Assembly (NCBI GenBank): GCA_943788755.1
Contig: CALSRM010000003.1
Coordinates: 558,001 to 622,000 of the forward strand
Direction of reading: 5' to 3'
DNA length: 64,000 nt
Source of the DNA: an uncultured Flavobacteriales bacterium
Lineage (GTDB): Bacteria; Bacteroidota; Bacteroidia; Flavobacteriales_D; Parvicellaceae
Below, piece after piece: positions 1 through 10,200 of this stretch. The notes beneath the pieces were generated by a model. That model made no database searches and was not told where the DNA came from. It saw only the letters and a list, made by a program, of their open reading frames with translations. Position numbers and translations under genes: made by a program. Positions within the stretch are counted from its first letter, which is position 1. The number at the start of each line of letters is the position of its first letter.

Positions 1-297
1 GTTTTTGCTCACAACCATGCTCCAGGTATGACACTTATAACAAATACTAAAGGAGAACATTACCACAAGCATCCCTATACTAATGACACAGGTGCAAACG
101 TTGGAGATATAGGTTCAGTTGGTTGTTGTGGTTGTGAAGGGATTGGCCCCGAAGGAAGTTTTAATAGAACATCTACAAATGATGGTGAACATGGCCATAG
201 TGTTTATGGTAGTACATCAAACGTCAATTCTGGATCACAAACGGCTATGGACAAAATTCCTCCATATTTCGTAGTGTATTATTTAGTAAAATTATAA
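1..297 (+). CDS. C-terminal part of a secreted tail-collar-like protein (5' end outside window)
   Basis: The reading frame is open from base 1, so only the last 98 residues are present and the first visible Met (base 28) is internal. The fragment is rich in paired histidines (HNH at bases 10-18, HYHKH at 58-72, HGH at 190-198) and ends in PPYFVVYYLVKL. The two complete proteins downstream share the same layout and the same kind of ending. By analogy with them this is the tail-collar-like C-terminal domain of an exported protein; its N-terminus cannot be seen. A gap of 13 bases separates it from the next gene, so the two are probably co-transcribed. A surface-exposed, possibly metal-binding tip is an inference from the HxH motifs. 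Confidence 0.75.
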   Translation, partial: VFAHNHAPGMTLITNTKGEHYHKHPYTNDTGANVGDIGSVGCCGCEGIGPEGSFNRTSTNDGEHGHSVYGSTSNVNSGSQTAMDKIPPYFVVYYLVKL

Positions 298-310
298 AAG
301 CAATATTTAT

Positions 311-1585
311 ATGCAATTGAAGATAATCAAAATCATAGCAATCGTTTTCTTGATAATCATTGGACCCTCCGTTGTTTCTCAAGTTAAAATTGGTGATCCG
401 AATAGTCCAGATGCAAATTCTATATTGGACCTTACCAATAGCAGTAATCTGGGGTTATTATTAAATAACAGGCTCACTTCAGTGGACACCAGTGATATTC
501 AACCTGTGGGAACGCTACAGTTTTATGATGGAGAACTGTATCTTTCTCAAAGCAGTAGTATTGCAAAGTGGAACGTACTTTCTCCATGGCGTTTTAATGG
601 TAGCTATGATTATGGAGTTTGTATTCCTTCTCTTGGAACTTATGGAGTAGGAATTGGAGTCAACACACATGCTGCTAGCTATCAAGACTCTACTTATTTG
701 CATTTGGCACAACCAAATACAAGCAAAAACATTATTGATGCACCTCTATTAATTGGACCTGAAATTGGAACACAAACACCACCACCAACCGATAAATATA
801 TGCTAGTCAATAACAAAGGAATTTTATGTTATGACACTGACATTAGTAATGTTGATACATTGTTTCTGCAACAAATTGAATATGGAAAAGTACAAGTAGG
901 AGAATCATCCTCAAATAATACGGATTTAAATGTATACGGGAAAGTTACTGAAGGAGGAGGAAATATACAACCTAAAAACGCTATTATAATGTGGAATGGA
1001 AACATCACGGGTTCCAATTTTAATAGCGGACTTGGAATAAATGAAATGACAGGTTGGGCTATATGTGATGGTAATAATGGTACACCGGATTTAACGGGTA
1101 GATTTATTGTAGGTTCAGGAGAACGGAATAAATACATTAGAACAGCTTCAGGCTCAATAGATTCATTAAGCGCTAATGAGACTTTTCCGGTACCCGCTCA
1201 AACCAGCATTGGAGGGCAAGATGATTTTTTACAAACGGCATCACAAGTTGGGATTCATTTACATACAAAAGGAACCTTATCAGCTATCAGTCGTGGTGCA
1301 CATGAACATGGAAGCAAAGCATCTAGTGTTTATGGAGGCGGCAGTATTGGAGCCTGTTGGCCAGAGGATGATGGTGTAAACCTCGGACCTCGAGATGTGA
1401 CCACATCAACGCCATACCTTCAAAATGTAGTGGCAAACCTTCTTGATGACACCAACACACCTAATCATTCTCATGATATTACAGGAACCACACTAGCCAA
1501 TGCATCGAGCACTCCAACTGCTCCTCAAGAGGTCATTGTGAATCATCCTTATTATTACGTAGTCATTTATTTAATGAAACTTTGA
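311..1585 (+). CDS. Secreted protein with phage tail-collar-like C-terminal domain and HxH motifs
   Basis: A protein of 424 residues starting with a signal peptide (about residues 1-24, ending VVSQ). The next 60 residues (VKIGDPNSPDANSILDL... GLLLNNR) resemble the head region seen in many exported Bacteroidota tail-fibre-like proteins. The C-terminal half holds the collar-like signature MTGWAICDG ... PDLTGRFIVG (about residues 240-270), then three HxH pairs at H316/H318, H331/H333 and H386/H388, and ends HPYYYVVIYLMKL. In phage T4 tail-fibre tips (gp12, gp37) such pairs bind metal ions along a trimer axis. That the same holds here is inference. No classical T9SS C-terminal domain is visible, so the export route after the Sec step is unknown. 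It is the middle of three tandem paralogues. Confidence 0.8.
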   Translation: MQLKIIKIIAIVFLIIIGPSVVSQVKIGDPNSPDANSILDLTNSSNLGLLLNNRLTSVDTSDIQPVGTLQFYDGELYLSQSSSIAKWNVLSPWRFNGSYDYGVCIPSLGTYGVGIGVNTHAASYQDSTYLHLAQPNTSKNIIDAPLLIGPEIGTQTPPPTDKYMLVNNKGILCYDTDISNVDTLFLQQIEYGKVQVGESSSNNTDLNVYGKVTEGGGNIQPKNAIIMWNGNITGSNFNSGLGINEMTGWAICDGNNGTPDLTGRFIVGSGERNKYIRTASGSIDSLSANETFPVPAQTSIGGQDDFLQTASQVGIHLHTKGTLSAISRGAHEHGSKASSVYGGGSIGACWPEDDGVNLGPRDVTTSTPYLQNVVANLLDDTNTPNHSHDITGTTLANASSTPTAPQEVIVNHPYYYVVIYLMKL

Positions 1586-1596
1586 TACTTGAAATT

Positions 1597-2808
1597 ATGA
1601 ATAAAGTTTTAATCATCATCCTTTTTCAATTTTTCCTGCTTGGATCACCCTTTGCACAAGTTAGTATTGGAAAATCAACCATCACAAATGATAGTTCAGT
1701 ATTGGACCTCTCCAATTTTTTTAACAAAGGTCTTTTACTCAATAATTATGCAGGTGTTTTAGACACAACAATTGCTAAGCCCATAGGAATGCTATATTTT
1801 GACAGCCTTTATTTGTTCATTTCTCAAGACAGCCTTGTGGCAAGATGGAATGCACTTTCCCCATGGATTTTTGATGGAGATACAGATAATGGAATTGAAT
1901 ATGGATCAGTTGGGCGGCTAGGAATAGGAATAGGAATTAATGTCCACGATCCATCCTATGACCCAACACCAGCATCGAGGTATTATTATCCAACTAACTT
2001 GCATATTGGACAGGGAAACAATGAAGTCATTAATGGAAGTTCTACTAGCTCTTCTGTATTAATTGGAAATGAATCAGTTACCCCTAATTATGAGTACCTA
2101 TTAATGGATAATGATGAAATAATGAACAAACAGAATAATGGATCTGCAACTACATTGTATATCCAGGATACAGTTGATGTCTCTGTTCAAATTGGAAGAA
2201 TTCCTTCTGACTCTGCAGTTTTAAATGTCCATGGTAAGGTAAAAGAAAACGGAGGGCACATTCAGCCACAAAATACTATAATTATGTGGACAGGAGATAC
2301 ATTAAATAACTTCACAAATGGACTTGGAACAGGTAGAATGACTGGATGGGCGATTTGCAATGGGAAGACTTATAATTACAATGGTTTAAATATCATTTCC
2401 CCAAACTTGCAAGGCCGATTTATTGTTGGATATGGAACTCGTGGTAGTTACACTTTTATACAAAAAGATTATGAAGGTAATGATGAAATTATGCAAACGC
2501 AAAACCAAGTAGGCAAACATACACATGGAGATGGTAGCTTAATTACTAGCTCTTCGGGTTCGCATACACATGATGTATATAGAAGTGTGGAAACCAATAA
2601 TCATACTAGTAGTAGTTTAGGAGGCGATTTAGGCGATGGTAGTGATGATGGGACAAAACTGGAAGGTTCAATAGCTACAGATTTGGATGGTAATCACTTT
2701 CATCATCTATCAGGCGCTACTGCGAACAATGCTTATGCAGGTGCACAACAAGCAATGCCGAACACTCCTCCCTATTATGTAGTAGTTTATTTACTTAAAC
2801 TTTATTAA
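1597..2808 (+). CDS. Secreted protein with phage tail-collar-like C-terminal domain, paralogue of preceding gene
   Basis: A protein of 403 residues from the ATG at 1597. A TTG at 1582 lies in frame but overlaps the previous stop and would put five extra residues before a normal signal peptide (MNKVLIIILFQFFLLGSPFAQ region). The layout matches the preceding gene: VSIGKSTITNDSSVLDLSN head, the pair MTGWAICNG ... PNLQGRFIVG, three HxH pairs (H308/H310, H323/H325, H367/H369) and the ending PPYYVVVYLLKLY. The first two HxH pairs are 15 residues apart in both proteins, so that spacing is conserved while the sequence between has diverged. It sits 11 bases upstream of a giant adhesin gene, probably in one transcript. 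Confidence 0.8.
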   Translation: MNKVLIIILFQFFLLGSPFAQVSIGKSTITNDSSVLDLSNFFNKGLLLNNYAGVLDTTIAKPIGMLYFDSLYLFISQDSLVARWNALSPWIFDGDTDNGIEYGSVGRLGIGIGINVHDPSYDPTPASRYYYPTNLHIGQGNNEVINGSSTSSSVLIGNESVTPNYEYLLMDNDEIMNKQNNGSATTLYIQDTVDVSVQIGRIPSDSAVLNVHGKVKENGGHIQPQNTIIMWTGDTLNNFTNGLGTGRMTGWAICNGKTYNYNGLNIISPNLQGRFIVGYGTRGSYTFIQKDYEGNDEIMQTQNQVGKHTHGDGSLITSSSGSHTHDVYRSVETNNHTSSSLGGDLGDGSDDGTKLEGSIATDLDGNHFHHLSGATANNAYAGAQQAMPNTPPYYVVVYLLKLY

Positions 2809-2818
2809 TACATCAATT

Positions 2819-5800
2819 ATGTTGAATTCTATCAAAACATATTTATTTCTTCTGTTCTTAAGTCTCATTATTCCCTTTGAGGTTTCCGCTCAAATTAGGA
2901 CTATTCACACTGGTTCATTTTTTACGATTGGGGAGAATGCGAAAATGACAATAATTGGAGACTTAAAAGATAGCTCTCAAACGGCAGACAGAGAGATTAG
3001 CAATTTTGGATCTATTTTCTTGAATGGATCCATTCAAAACTTTGGGGTCAATAACGTTTTTGGGACAGCTATTTATGGCTATTTTCAATTCTTTGGACCA
3101 GCAAGTCAGTCAGTGTCTGGAATATTTCCGACACAATTTTGTAACTTAGAAGTGGATCTTGATGGACAGCTTTTGAATATTAATAAGAAAACAATTGTGA
3201 ATGATTCTTTATTATTGAGGTCTGGCGATATTTTTCTTTTTAGCGACACATTGGTTCTTGCCCAGCTTTCGAATTCTTCTGTAAGTGGTTATCCTTCTGG
3301 AATTATTGGAGAAACCAATGACAAAAGAATATTTGGACCAAGTTTCCCAGTTATGGTGCAAGGAGCAACTTTTAATATGGGTGGGTCTACGGTCAATCCT
3401 TATGAGAAATTGAAAGGAATTGGACTTTCATTCCAAAATGGATATATATCTTCTACCCCAGGTAATATTTACCGCTGGAACATTGGTCAGTCGGCTGGGC
3501 CAACACTTGGTTCAGTTGAACGAACTTATAAATTTGATGATATTGCTAGCCCATCAAGCCCTACTATTACTCAAATTTCAAGCAAGTTTCATGACCCTCT
3601 TGAATTGCCTGGTACAATGGATGGAACGGATATGCATATCTATTATTCGGAAGATGGTACAAATTCCTGGAGAGACATAGAAGGAACTTCAGGAACAGGT
3701 GAAGTTACTAGCCCAACGCATCCAAAAACTTTAAATAATCAATCGGTAATTACTGTTTCAAAAAATGACTGTGATATTTTACCTACTGTGGATATCAAAC
3801 AAGTAATCACTGCAACTAGTGATACTCTTTTATTGGCGGATGGGGCTATAATCAGTAATTGTGATGCAAATGCAGCAGATGTTCGTTTACTTGCCTTTGG
3901 AGATGCTGGAACTTACGAATGGTTTTATGAGAATGAAACTACCTCAGAACAAATAGCTTATTCTTCAAATAGCTTATTTATTCCTACCCATACCACAGGT
4001 AGGTATAAACTATTGTTAACAAATACCAGAGGATGTTCAGACACTGCAATAGTGGTTCTAGAACAAGCTTATTTAGGGAATGCTAATTTTACAGTATCTG
4101 ATGTAAATGCATGTGACCAAGACAATATAACTTTTACACCAGTAGATCCGGATTCTACCACATTGGCCCCTGGTTACTCTTATGAATGGGATTTGGGCGA
4201 GGGTAGCCCTGTATTAAATTATAATGCCAATATTACGTATACCACATATGGATCGTATGAAGTTTCTTTAACGGTTACAACAAACAATGGGTGTGTTTCG
4301 CAAGAATCACAAACAGTGAATGTATTTGCAATACCCACACCGGCTTTTTCAGCAACTTCAGCTTGTCCAGGTGCCGTAGTGCAATTTACTAACGAAACCG
4401 TTTCGGATCCATTGGCGATCCCTGCACAAAACCTTTTTCTTAACTGGAATTTTGGAGATGGAAATTCTGATGTTTCAACAGGATTAAGTAATGGTGCAAA
4501 TGGAGACATTACACATATTTATGCTATGGGAGGGGATACAACGGTTACCCTTACTGCTTCTGATATAAACGGTTGTCAAGGAACAATTACAGGAACGATT
4601 ACTGTTCACCCTTTACCTGAGGTAAATTTTGATTATAACGCTGCATGCGAAGGACAAGTAACACAATTTAATGACAGTTCTGAAATTGAAGGTGGAACCC
4701 CACTAACCTACCATTGGGATTTTACTGGGGTTGGGCCAACTTCTACAGACAAAGACCCAACTTATATTTTTTCCAATAGCACAGGATACTGGACCACATT
4801 GACAGTTACAAGTGTTGAAGGTTGTGTAAATGATACTACAAAACAAGTATTAGTAGATGAAATACCAACCGCTATTATCAGCCCTATACTTAGCGATGTA
4901 TGTGAAAACCAAATTATTGGCCTTTCCGGAGCTGCATCATTGACATCATCCTCATTTATTAATTTTGAATGGGATTTTGACGACGGTTCGGCCACAGTTG
5001 ACACTATAGAATCAGATGTTAACCACAGTTACCCTTCCTTTGGAACATATGACGTGCAGTTGACAGTTACTACACAGCAAAATTGCACTTCAACTACCAA
5101 CTATTTGTTGCTAGTTTATCAAGGCCCAACAGTTGGCTTTACTGCAACAGGTGTAGGCTCAGGAACGAACTGCGAAAAATCTACATTTAACCTTACCAAC
5201 TCAACTACCAATGCGGTAACCTATCAATGGGGTATACCTGGAACTTCTTTTAGTGAAACTACATCTAGTACAAGCACTATTTTTAATACGCCTGGTTATC
5301 ATCAAATTGAATTGACAGCAACCTCAATAAATGGTTGTGAAAGCTATAAGTTGGATTCAGTATATGTTAATCCATTACCACAAGGAAATTTTGGTGATAC
5401 AACAAGAAGCTGTATCACTTCAATTACTTTAGATGCTGATGACTCTGGTCTAAATGCAGGATATCTCTTTTTATGGAACAATGGACTGTCAGGTTATGAC
5501 GAGTCAATAGTAAATGTAAACTCCGGAAATACCATTGGTGATTATACAGTTACCATTACCTCGGATCAAGGTTGCGCAATAACCGATCAGACATATGTTT
5601 TGTTAAACGCTGCTATCGAGCCAGATTTAGGAATCGACGGTGATGTCTGTGACAGCATCTTTTTAGATGCTGGGTATTATGGCACAGGAACAGATTATAA
5701 ATGGACTGACCTAAATACGGGAGACACTCTTTCAGTCACGGATCAGTCTTTTTGGGCTACAACAGATGGATATTATAAAGTCGATATTACCACAAACACC

Positions 5801-7276
5801 AATCTTCCTCAGGCTAGCCAATGTACAGGTGAGGATTCGATAATTGTGATTGTAAATACAGTTACTCCGGTAGAGTTAAATGGTCCATATATAGCATGCG
5901 TGGGAGATGTTGTAACATTGGATGCAGGTAGTAATTGGGAATTTACCACTTGGGACGATGGTTCTACTAATTCCACATTGAATGTAACGGAATCTGGATT
6001 TTACACAGTAACGGCAGATAGTAGTGTCTGTTCGTCGACAGATTTTGTAGAAGTTACTTTCAACCCATCACCCGTATTCTCTCTACCTCAAACATTAACT
6101 TCATGTGAATTTGCTAATCTCGATGTTTTCACTAATAATTGTACTTATGAATGGTACGATGGGACCACCACATCAGCACACCAGACGACACATACGGGAG
6201 TTGACACGCTATGGGTAGAGGTGACGTTAACTACTACTACCTGTGTTTTACGGGATTCAGTGGAGGTTACTATTAATCCAAACCCTACAATAAATTTAGG
6301 TGCAGATACTACTATATGTAGTTATGATACACTTCAATTGGATGCTGGTAATGGCCTTGGGCACTCTTTTTTATGGAACAATAATACTACCAATCAAACT
6401 TTAACTGTTTCCGCTTCTAGTGAATATTCGGTTACGGTTACAAACAACACTACAACATGTTTTAATGATGCTAGTATCATTGTAAATTCACTACCGTTGT
6501 TCAATTTTGACTTAGGTGATGACTTATTGTTTTGTGGAGATTCTACTTCAGAATTGAATGTAGAACCTGGTTTAGGGTTAAATAATGCAACATATAATTG
6601 GTATAATTTGACAGGAGCTCTATCAACTACAGAAGACTATGCCGTAAAAGATACTGGAATGCTTTATTTAGAAGTAACAGATGAATTTGGTTGTATAGCT
6701 TCAGATTCTGTGGACATACTTCCTTCTAATTTGTCGCTAACAGCCGTGTTTCTAGCAATGACTGAAGTCGTGAAAAAAGATACAGTGTATTTTATAAACC
6801 TTTCATACCCTAGGCCATATCAATCATTTTGGGAGATTGAAGATTATGGTTATACTAGTTTAGACTCATCTATTTCTTATGCGTTTCCAGAGGCAGGCTT
6901 CTTTGATGTGAGATTAACTGTGAACAATGGCACCTGTATTTCATCTATCGAAAAAACTATTACTGTTAGAAACACTAAATCAAAAATTGAAAAGCCTGAT
7001 TCGCCACCATCCCTGTATATAAACTTGAAAGAAGTAATGGTTTATCCGAACCCAAACAATGGAAGCTTCAGTCTGCGTGTTGAATTAGGGGAAGAAGCTA
7101 ATGTACAAGTTGCAATTTACAACTTATTAGGTCAACTGATATTGACAGATTCCTTTGATACTAAAAAGACAGATCGTCAATATTCCCTTAACAATATTGA
7201 AAAAGGCATGTATTTAATTAATGTACGTGCAGGAAAAAATCAACAAACTGTAAAATTTATTAAAATAGATAACTGA
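2819..7276 (+). CDS. Giant PKD-repeat surface adhesin with T9SS type A sorting domain
   Basis: A protein of 1485 residues. It has a signal peptide (about 1-25, ending EVSAQ) and an N-terminal beta-rich region with no recognised domain. Then come repeated PKD-like Ig-fold modules recognisable by YEWDLGEGSP, LNWNFGDGNSD, YHWDFTGVGP and FEWDFDDGSA followed by GxYxVxLTV strands, and then further Ig-like repeats with paired cysteines. The last 80 residues (VMVYPNPNNGSF ... VKFIKIDN) are a typical T9SS type A C-terminal domain, so the protein should cross the outer membrane through T9SS and be attached to or released from the surface. PKD arrays of this size usually serve as extended stalks in adhesins. 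The gene overlaps the next one by one base (TGATG), indicating translational coupling. Confidence 0.9.
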   Translation: MLNSIKTYLFLLFLSLIIPFEVSAQIRTIHTGSFFTIGENAKMTIIGDLKDSSQTADREISNFGSIFLNGSIQNFGVNNVFGTAIYGYFQFFGPASQSVSGIFPTQFCNLEVDLDGQLLNINKKTIVNDSLLLRSGDIFLFSDTLVLAQLSNSSVSGYPSGIIGETNDKRIFGPSFPVMVQGATFNMGGSTVNPYEKLKGIGLSFQNGYISSTPGNIYRWNIGQSAGPTLGSVERTYKFDDIASPSSPTITQISSKFHDPLELPGTMDGTDMHIYYSEDGTNSWRDIEGTSGTGEVTSPTHPKTLNNQSVITVSKNDCDILPTVDIKQVITATSDTLLLADGAIISNCDANAADVRLLAFGDAGTYEWFYENETTSEQIAYSSNSLFIPTHTTGRYKLLLTNTRGCSDTAIVVLEQAYLGNANFTVSDVNACDQDNITFTPVDPDSTTLAPGYSYEWDLGEGSPVLNYNANITYTTYGSYEVSLTVTTNNGCVSQESQTVNVFAIPTPAFSATSACPGAVVQFTNETVSDPLAIPAQNLFLNWNFGDGNSDVSTGLSNGANGDITHIYAMGGDTTVTLTASDINGCQGTITGTITVHPLPEVNFDYNAACEGQVTQFNDSSEIEGGTPLTYHWDFTGVGPTSTDKDPTYIFSNSTGYWTTLTVTSVEGCVNDTTKQVLVDEIPTAIISPILSDVCENQIIGLSGAASLTSSSFINFEWDFDDGSATVDTIESDVNHSYPSFGTYDVQLTVTTQQNCTSTTNYLLLVYQGPTVGFTATGVGSGTNCEKSTFNLTNSTTNAVTYQWGIPGTSFSETTSSTSTIFNTPGYHQIELTATSINGCESYKLDSVYVNPLPQGNFGDTTRSCITSITLDADDSGLNAGYLFLWNNGLSGYDESIVNVNSGNTIGDYTVTITSDQGCAITDQTYVLLNAAIEPDLGIDGDVCDSIFLDAGYYGTGTDYKWTDLNTGDTLSVTDQSFWATTDGYYKVDITTNTNLPQASQCTGEDSIIVIVNTVTPVELNGPYIACVGDVVTLDAGSNWEFTTWDDGSTNSTLNVTESGFYTVTADSSVCSSTDFVEVTFNPSPVFSLPQTLTSCEFANLDVFTNNCTYEWYDGTTTSAHQTTHTGVDTLWVEVTLTTTTCVLRDSVEVTINPNPTINLGADTTICSYDTLQLDAGNGLGHSFLWNNNTTNQTLTVSASSEYSVTVTNNTTTCFNDASIIVNSLPLFNFDLGDDLLFCGDSTSELNVEPGLGLNNATYNWYNLTGALSTTEDYAVKDTGMLYLEVTDEFGCIASDSVDILPSNLSLTAVFLAMTEVVKKDTVYFINLSYPRPYQSFWEIEDYGYTSLDSSISYAFPEAGFFDVRLTVNNGTCISSIEKTITVRNTKSKIEKPDSPPSLYINLKEVMVYPNPNNGSFSLRVELGEEANVQVAIYNLLGQLILTDSFDTKKTDRQYSLNNIEKGMYLINVRAGKNQQTVKFIKIDN

Positions 7277-10200
7277 TGATCAAGATGATACGCACAGCCG
7301 CAACCCTTATTCTTGTAATTTGCTATGGTTCAGTAACCCATGGCCAAGCTCCCTGTTTGGATGGCTGGAAATACCGGTTGGAAATAGAGGTTGAAAATTT
7401 AAACGCCTCTCCATTATTGTTACATCAAGTTGAACTACTTTTTGATACTGAGCAGCTTGTTAATGATGGAAAAGCAAGGGTTGATGGTGGTGACTTTAGG
7501 TTTCAAAATGCTAATGGAGACTTATTGAACTATTGGTTTGATCCAACCACTTATAATAACCCTTCGATGTTGACCAGTTTTTGGATAAAAATTGACGCGA
7601 TACCAACCGGAACTTCAAATATATATGTTTATTATGGAAACGCAACATGTTCGGTAGTTTCAAGTGGTGAAGGAACGTTTGAATTCTTTGATTCGTTTGA
7701 TGGAGGAACGATTGCCCCTTCTAAATGGGGAATATGCGGAGATGGAGCAAATGTTCAAGTTGCAGCAAATAGAGATGTTGATTTAACTTATAATGCAACA
7801 GATAATGATACTTATATGATAACTGATGCTGGGTTTAATAATGTACAGGTTGAAATGAAAGTAAATAGCGTCTCATCTGGAGTGGCTTTTATAGGTTTAT
7901 TGGACTCAACTGATGGTCATGGTTTTGCTACCGCTTATGAACACATTGGAGGAGCAGATAAAGCTAAATTGATGTGGTTTGATCCTTTACTTCCGGCTTT
8001 TTGTGATTCATTGAAAGATTTTCCTACGGTATCATCATATAACGTTTCTTCAATAAACGGTATATGGGGGCTAAATTGGCCCGCAGATAATACTCACAAT
8101 ATATTTTACCCCAATGGAACCCAACTTGATATACATACTGATTTAGGGGTTTTTGGAAATAAAAAACGCATTATTTTAGGTGTTACATCAAGTACTACTC
8201 ATGCAACTGGGGCATTAAATTTCGATTGGGTTAGGGCAAGGAAATATGCAGCGTTTCAACCCACATCCAAAATTAGTACAACTGATTTTACAGAATATGA
8301 AGCGCCTCTGAATCCCAATCAAAGCAACACCGGACCATACTGTGAAGGAGACAATATTGAACTAACCTCAGACAATTTTGAAGGTGCCCAATACAACTGG
8401 TTTGACAATAATTCCGTTTTGATAGCGACCACCAATAATTATACTTCAGGAAGCGCTAGCACCCTGCTCAATGCAGGTGTATATACACTTGAAGTAGGTA
8501 TGCCTGGGGATCCAGTTAGCTGTGCTGTTAATTCAATAACTACGGAAGTTTCTATTGCACCAGGAACGTTTACTGGAAGTATTGTTGGACCGGGGACAAA
8601 CATTTGTTCGGGAACCAATAGTGGAACACTGGAGCTGGGTAACTTGGTAAATGACATTGTTGTAGGAGATATTTTACGTTGGGAAATGGCTAACAGTTCA
8701 GTTGGACCATGGGCAACCCTAACAAACACTACGAGATTTTTGGACTATCAAAACGTTGTGGGTACTACTTTTTATCGTGCTGTAGTTAAGAGCGGAGGAT
8801 GTCCAGAAATAATCAGTCAAGAACTTGAATTAGGAGTAGATCAGGCTACTGAAGGTGGCTTTCTGTTGGGTACAGCATCAGTTTGTTCAGGTAACAATAG
8901 TGGTGATTTGAACTTAGTTTACCACAATGGATATATTAATGGCTGGGAATCCTATGATGTGCCTTCAGGTATTTGGCAGCCGTTAAACCCCAACAACGAT
9001 CCATTGTTGTTATATAGTGGCCTGGTTACCACTACCAAATACAGAGCTGAAATACAAAACGGCGTTTGTCCTACGGAATATTCTTCAGAAGTAACCATTA
9101 CGGTGAATGAAAATCCAGTAGCTGGATTTTTCTCTGATACAGTTTGCCAAGGATTTACAACAACTGTAACAGATACGACTAGAATAGCTGCCGGTAGTGG
9201 CACTATTATAAGTTGGGCATGGGATCTTGGTAATGGTAATGGTAGTATTGCTCAGAACCCTCAAACTGTTTTTCCAGCTGCTTTGCCTAGTGTAAATCAA
9301 GTATCTTTAACCGTTGAAACGGATAGAGGTTGCACCCATACAGCATCTCAAAATGTAATTGTTAATGCTCTTCCTATCGTAAATTACACATCTACAGACG
9401 TTTGTTTAGGTGATCTAATGAATTTTACAACTCTTTCTCCAACAGCCGGTCCAAATATTGAGTACGATTGGTTTTTTGTTGGAGATACTACCTGTATTCA
9501 ACGAGACACGAGCATTATTTTTAAAGACCCAGGACCCTATGATGTTACATTGGTTGTTACATCGCCGGAATCTTGTATAGACTCCATGACAAATACCATT
9601 TTAGTAAATACACCAGTAGATGTTGATTTTATTTGTGATAGTGTATGTTTAGGTGAACCGATTAATTTTATCAATACTTCTATCTCTCCTGGATCGACTG
9701 TACAATACACTTGGTTTTTTGGCGATGGCCAAATATCGGCCACTCTTAATCCAGTTCATACCTATGCTGATACTGGAAACGTCGATGTTATCCTGAGAGC
9801 AGATATCGGATCAGGTCCTTCGGCTTGCTCAAGAGAAATAACCAAAACAGTACGAATTTATGAAGTTCCTGAAGCTGTGTTTTCAGTGGCTGATATTTGC
9901 CAAATTGACTCAGCTGAATTTTTAAATTCATCTTCCTATAATAGTGGTAATGGAGCAAATGACCTTACATATGTATGGGATTTTGGAGATGCGTCAAGTA
10001 GCACGCTTAGTGAAGATAAACATAAGTATAGTCTACCCAACAATTACACTGTTGGATTAAGAGCTGCATCACCAGAGGGTTGTGTTCATTCTAGCAGCAG
10101 TATTCTCGTTGTAAACGCTATGCCTGTTTCAGGGTTTTCATATACTGATGTGTGTTTAAACGAGCCTATGATTTTCACATCAACATCTTCTCCAAGTAAC

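Noticed and set aside
1-2808. Prophage tail region
   Set aside because: The collar-like proteins have Sec signal peptides and lie in an operon with T9SS adhesins. No capsid, terminase, baseplate, lysis or integrase gene is present.
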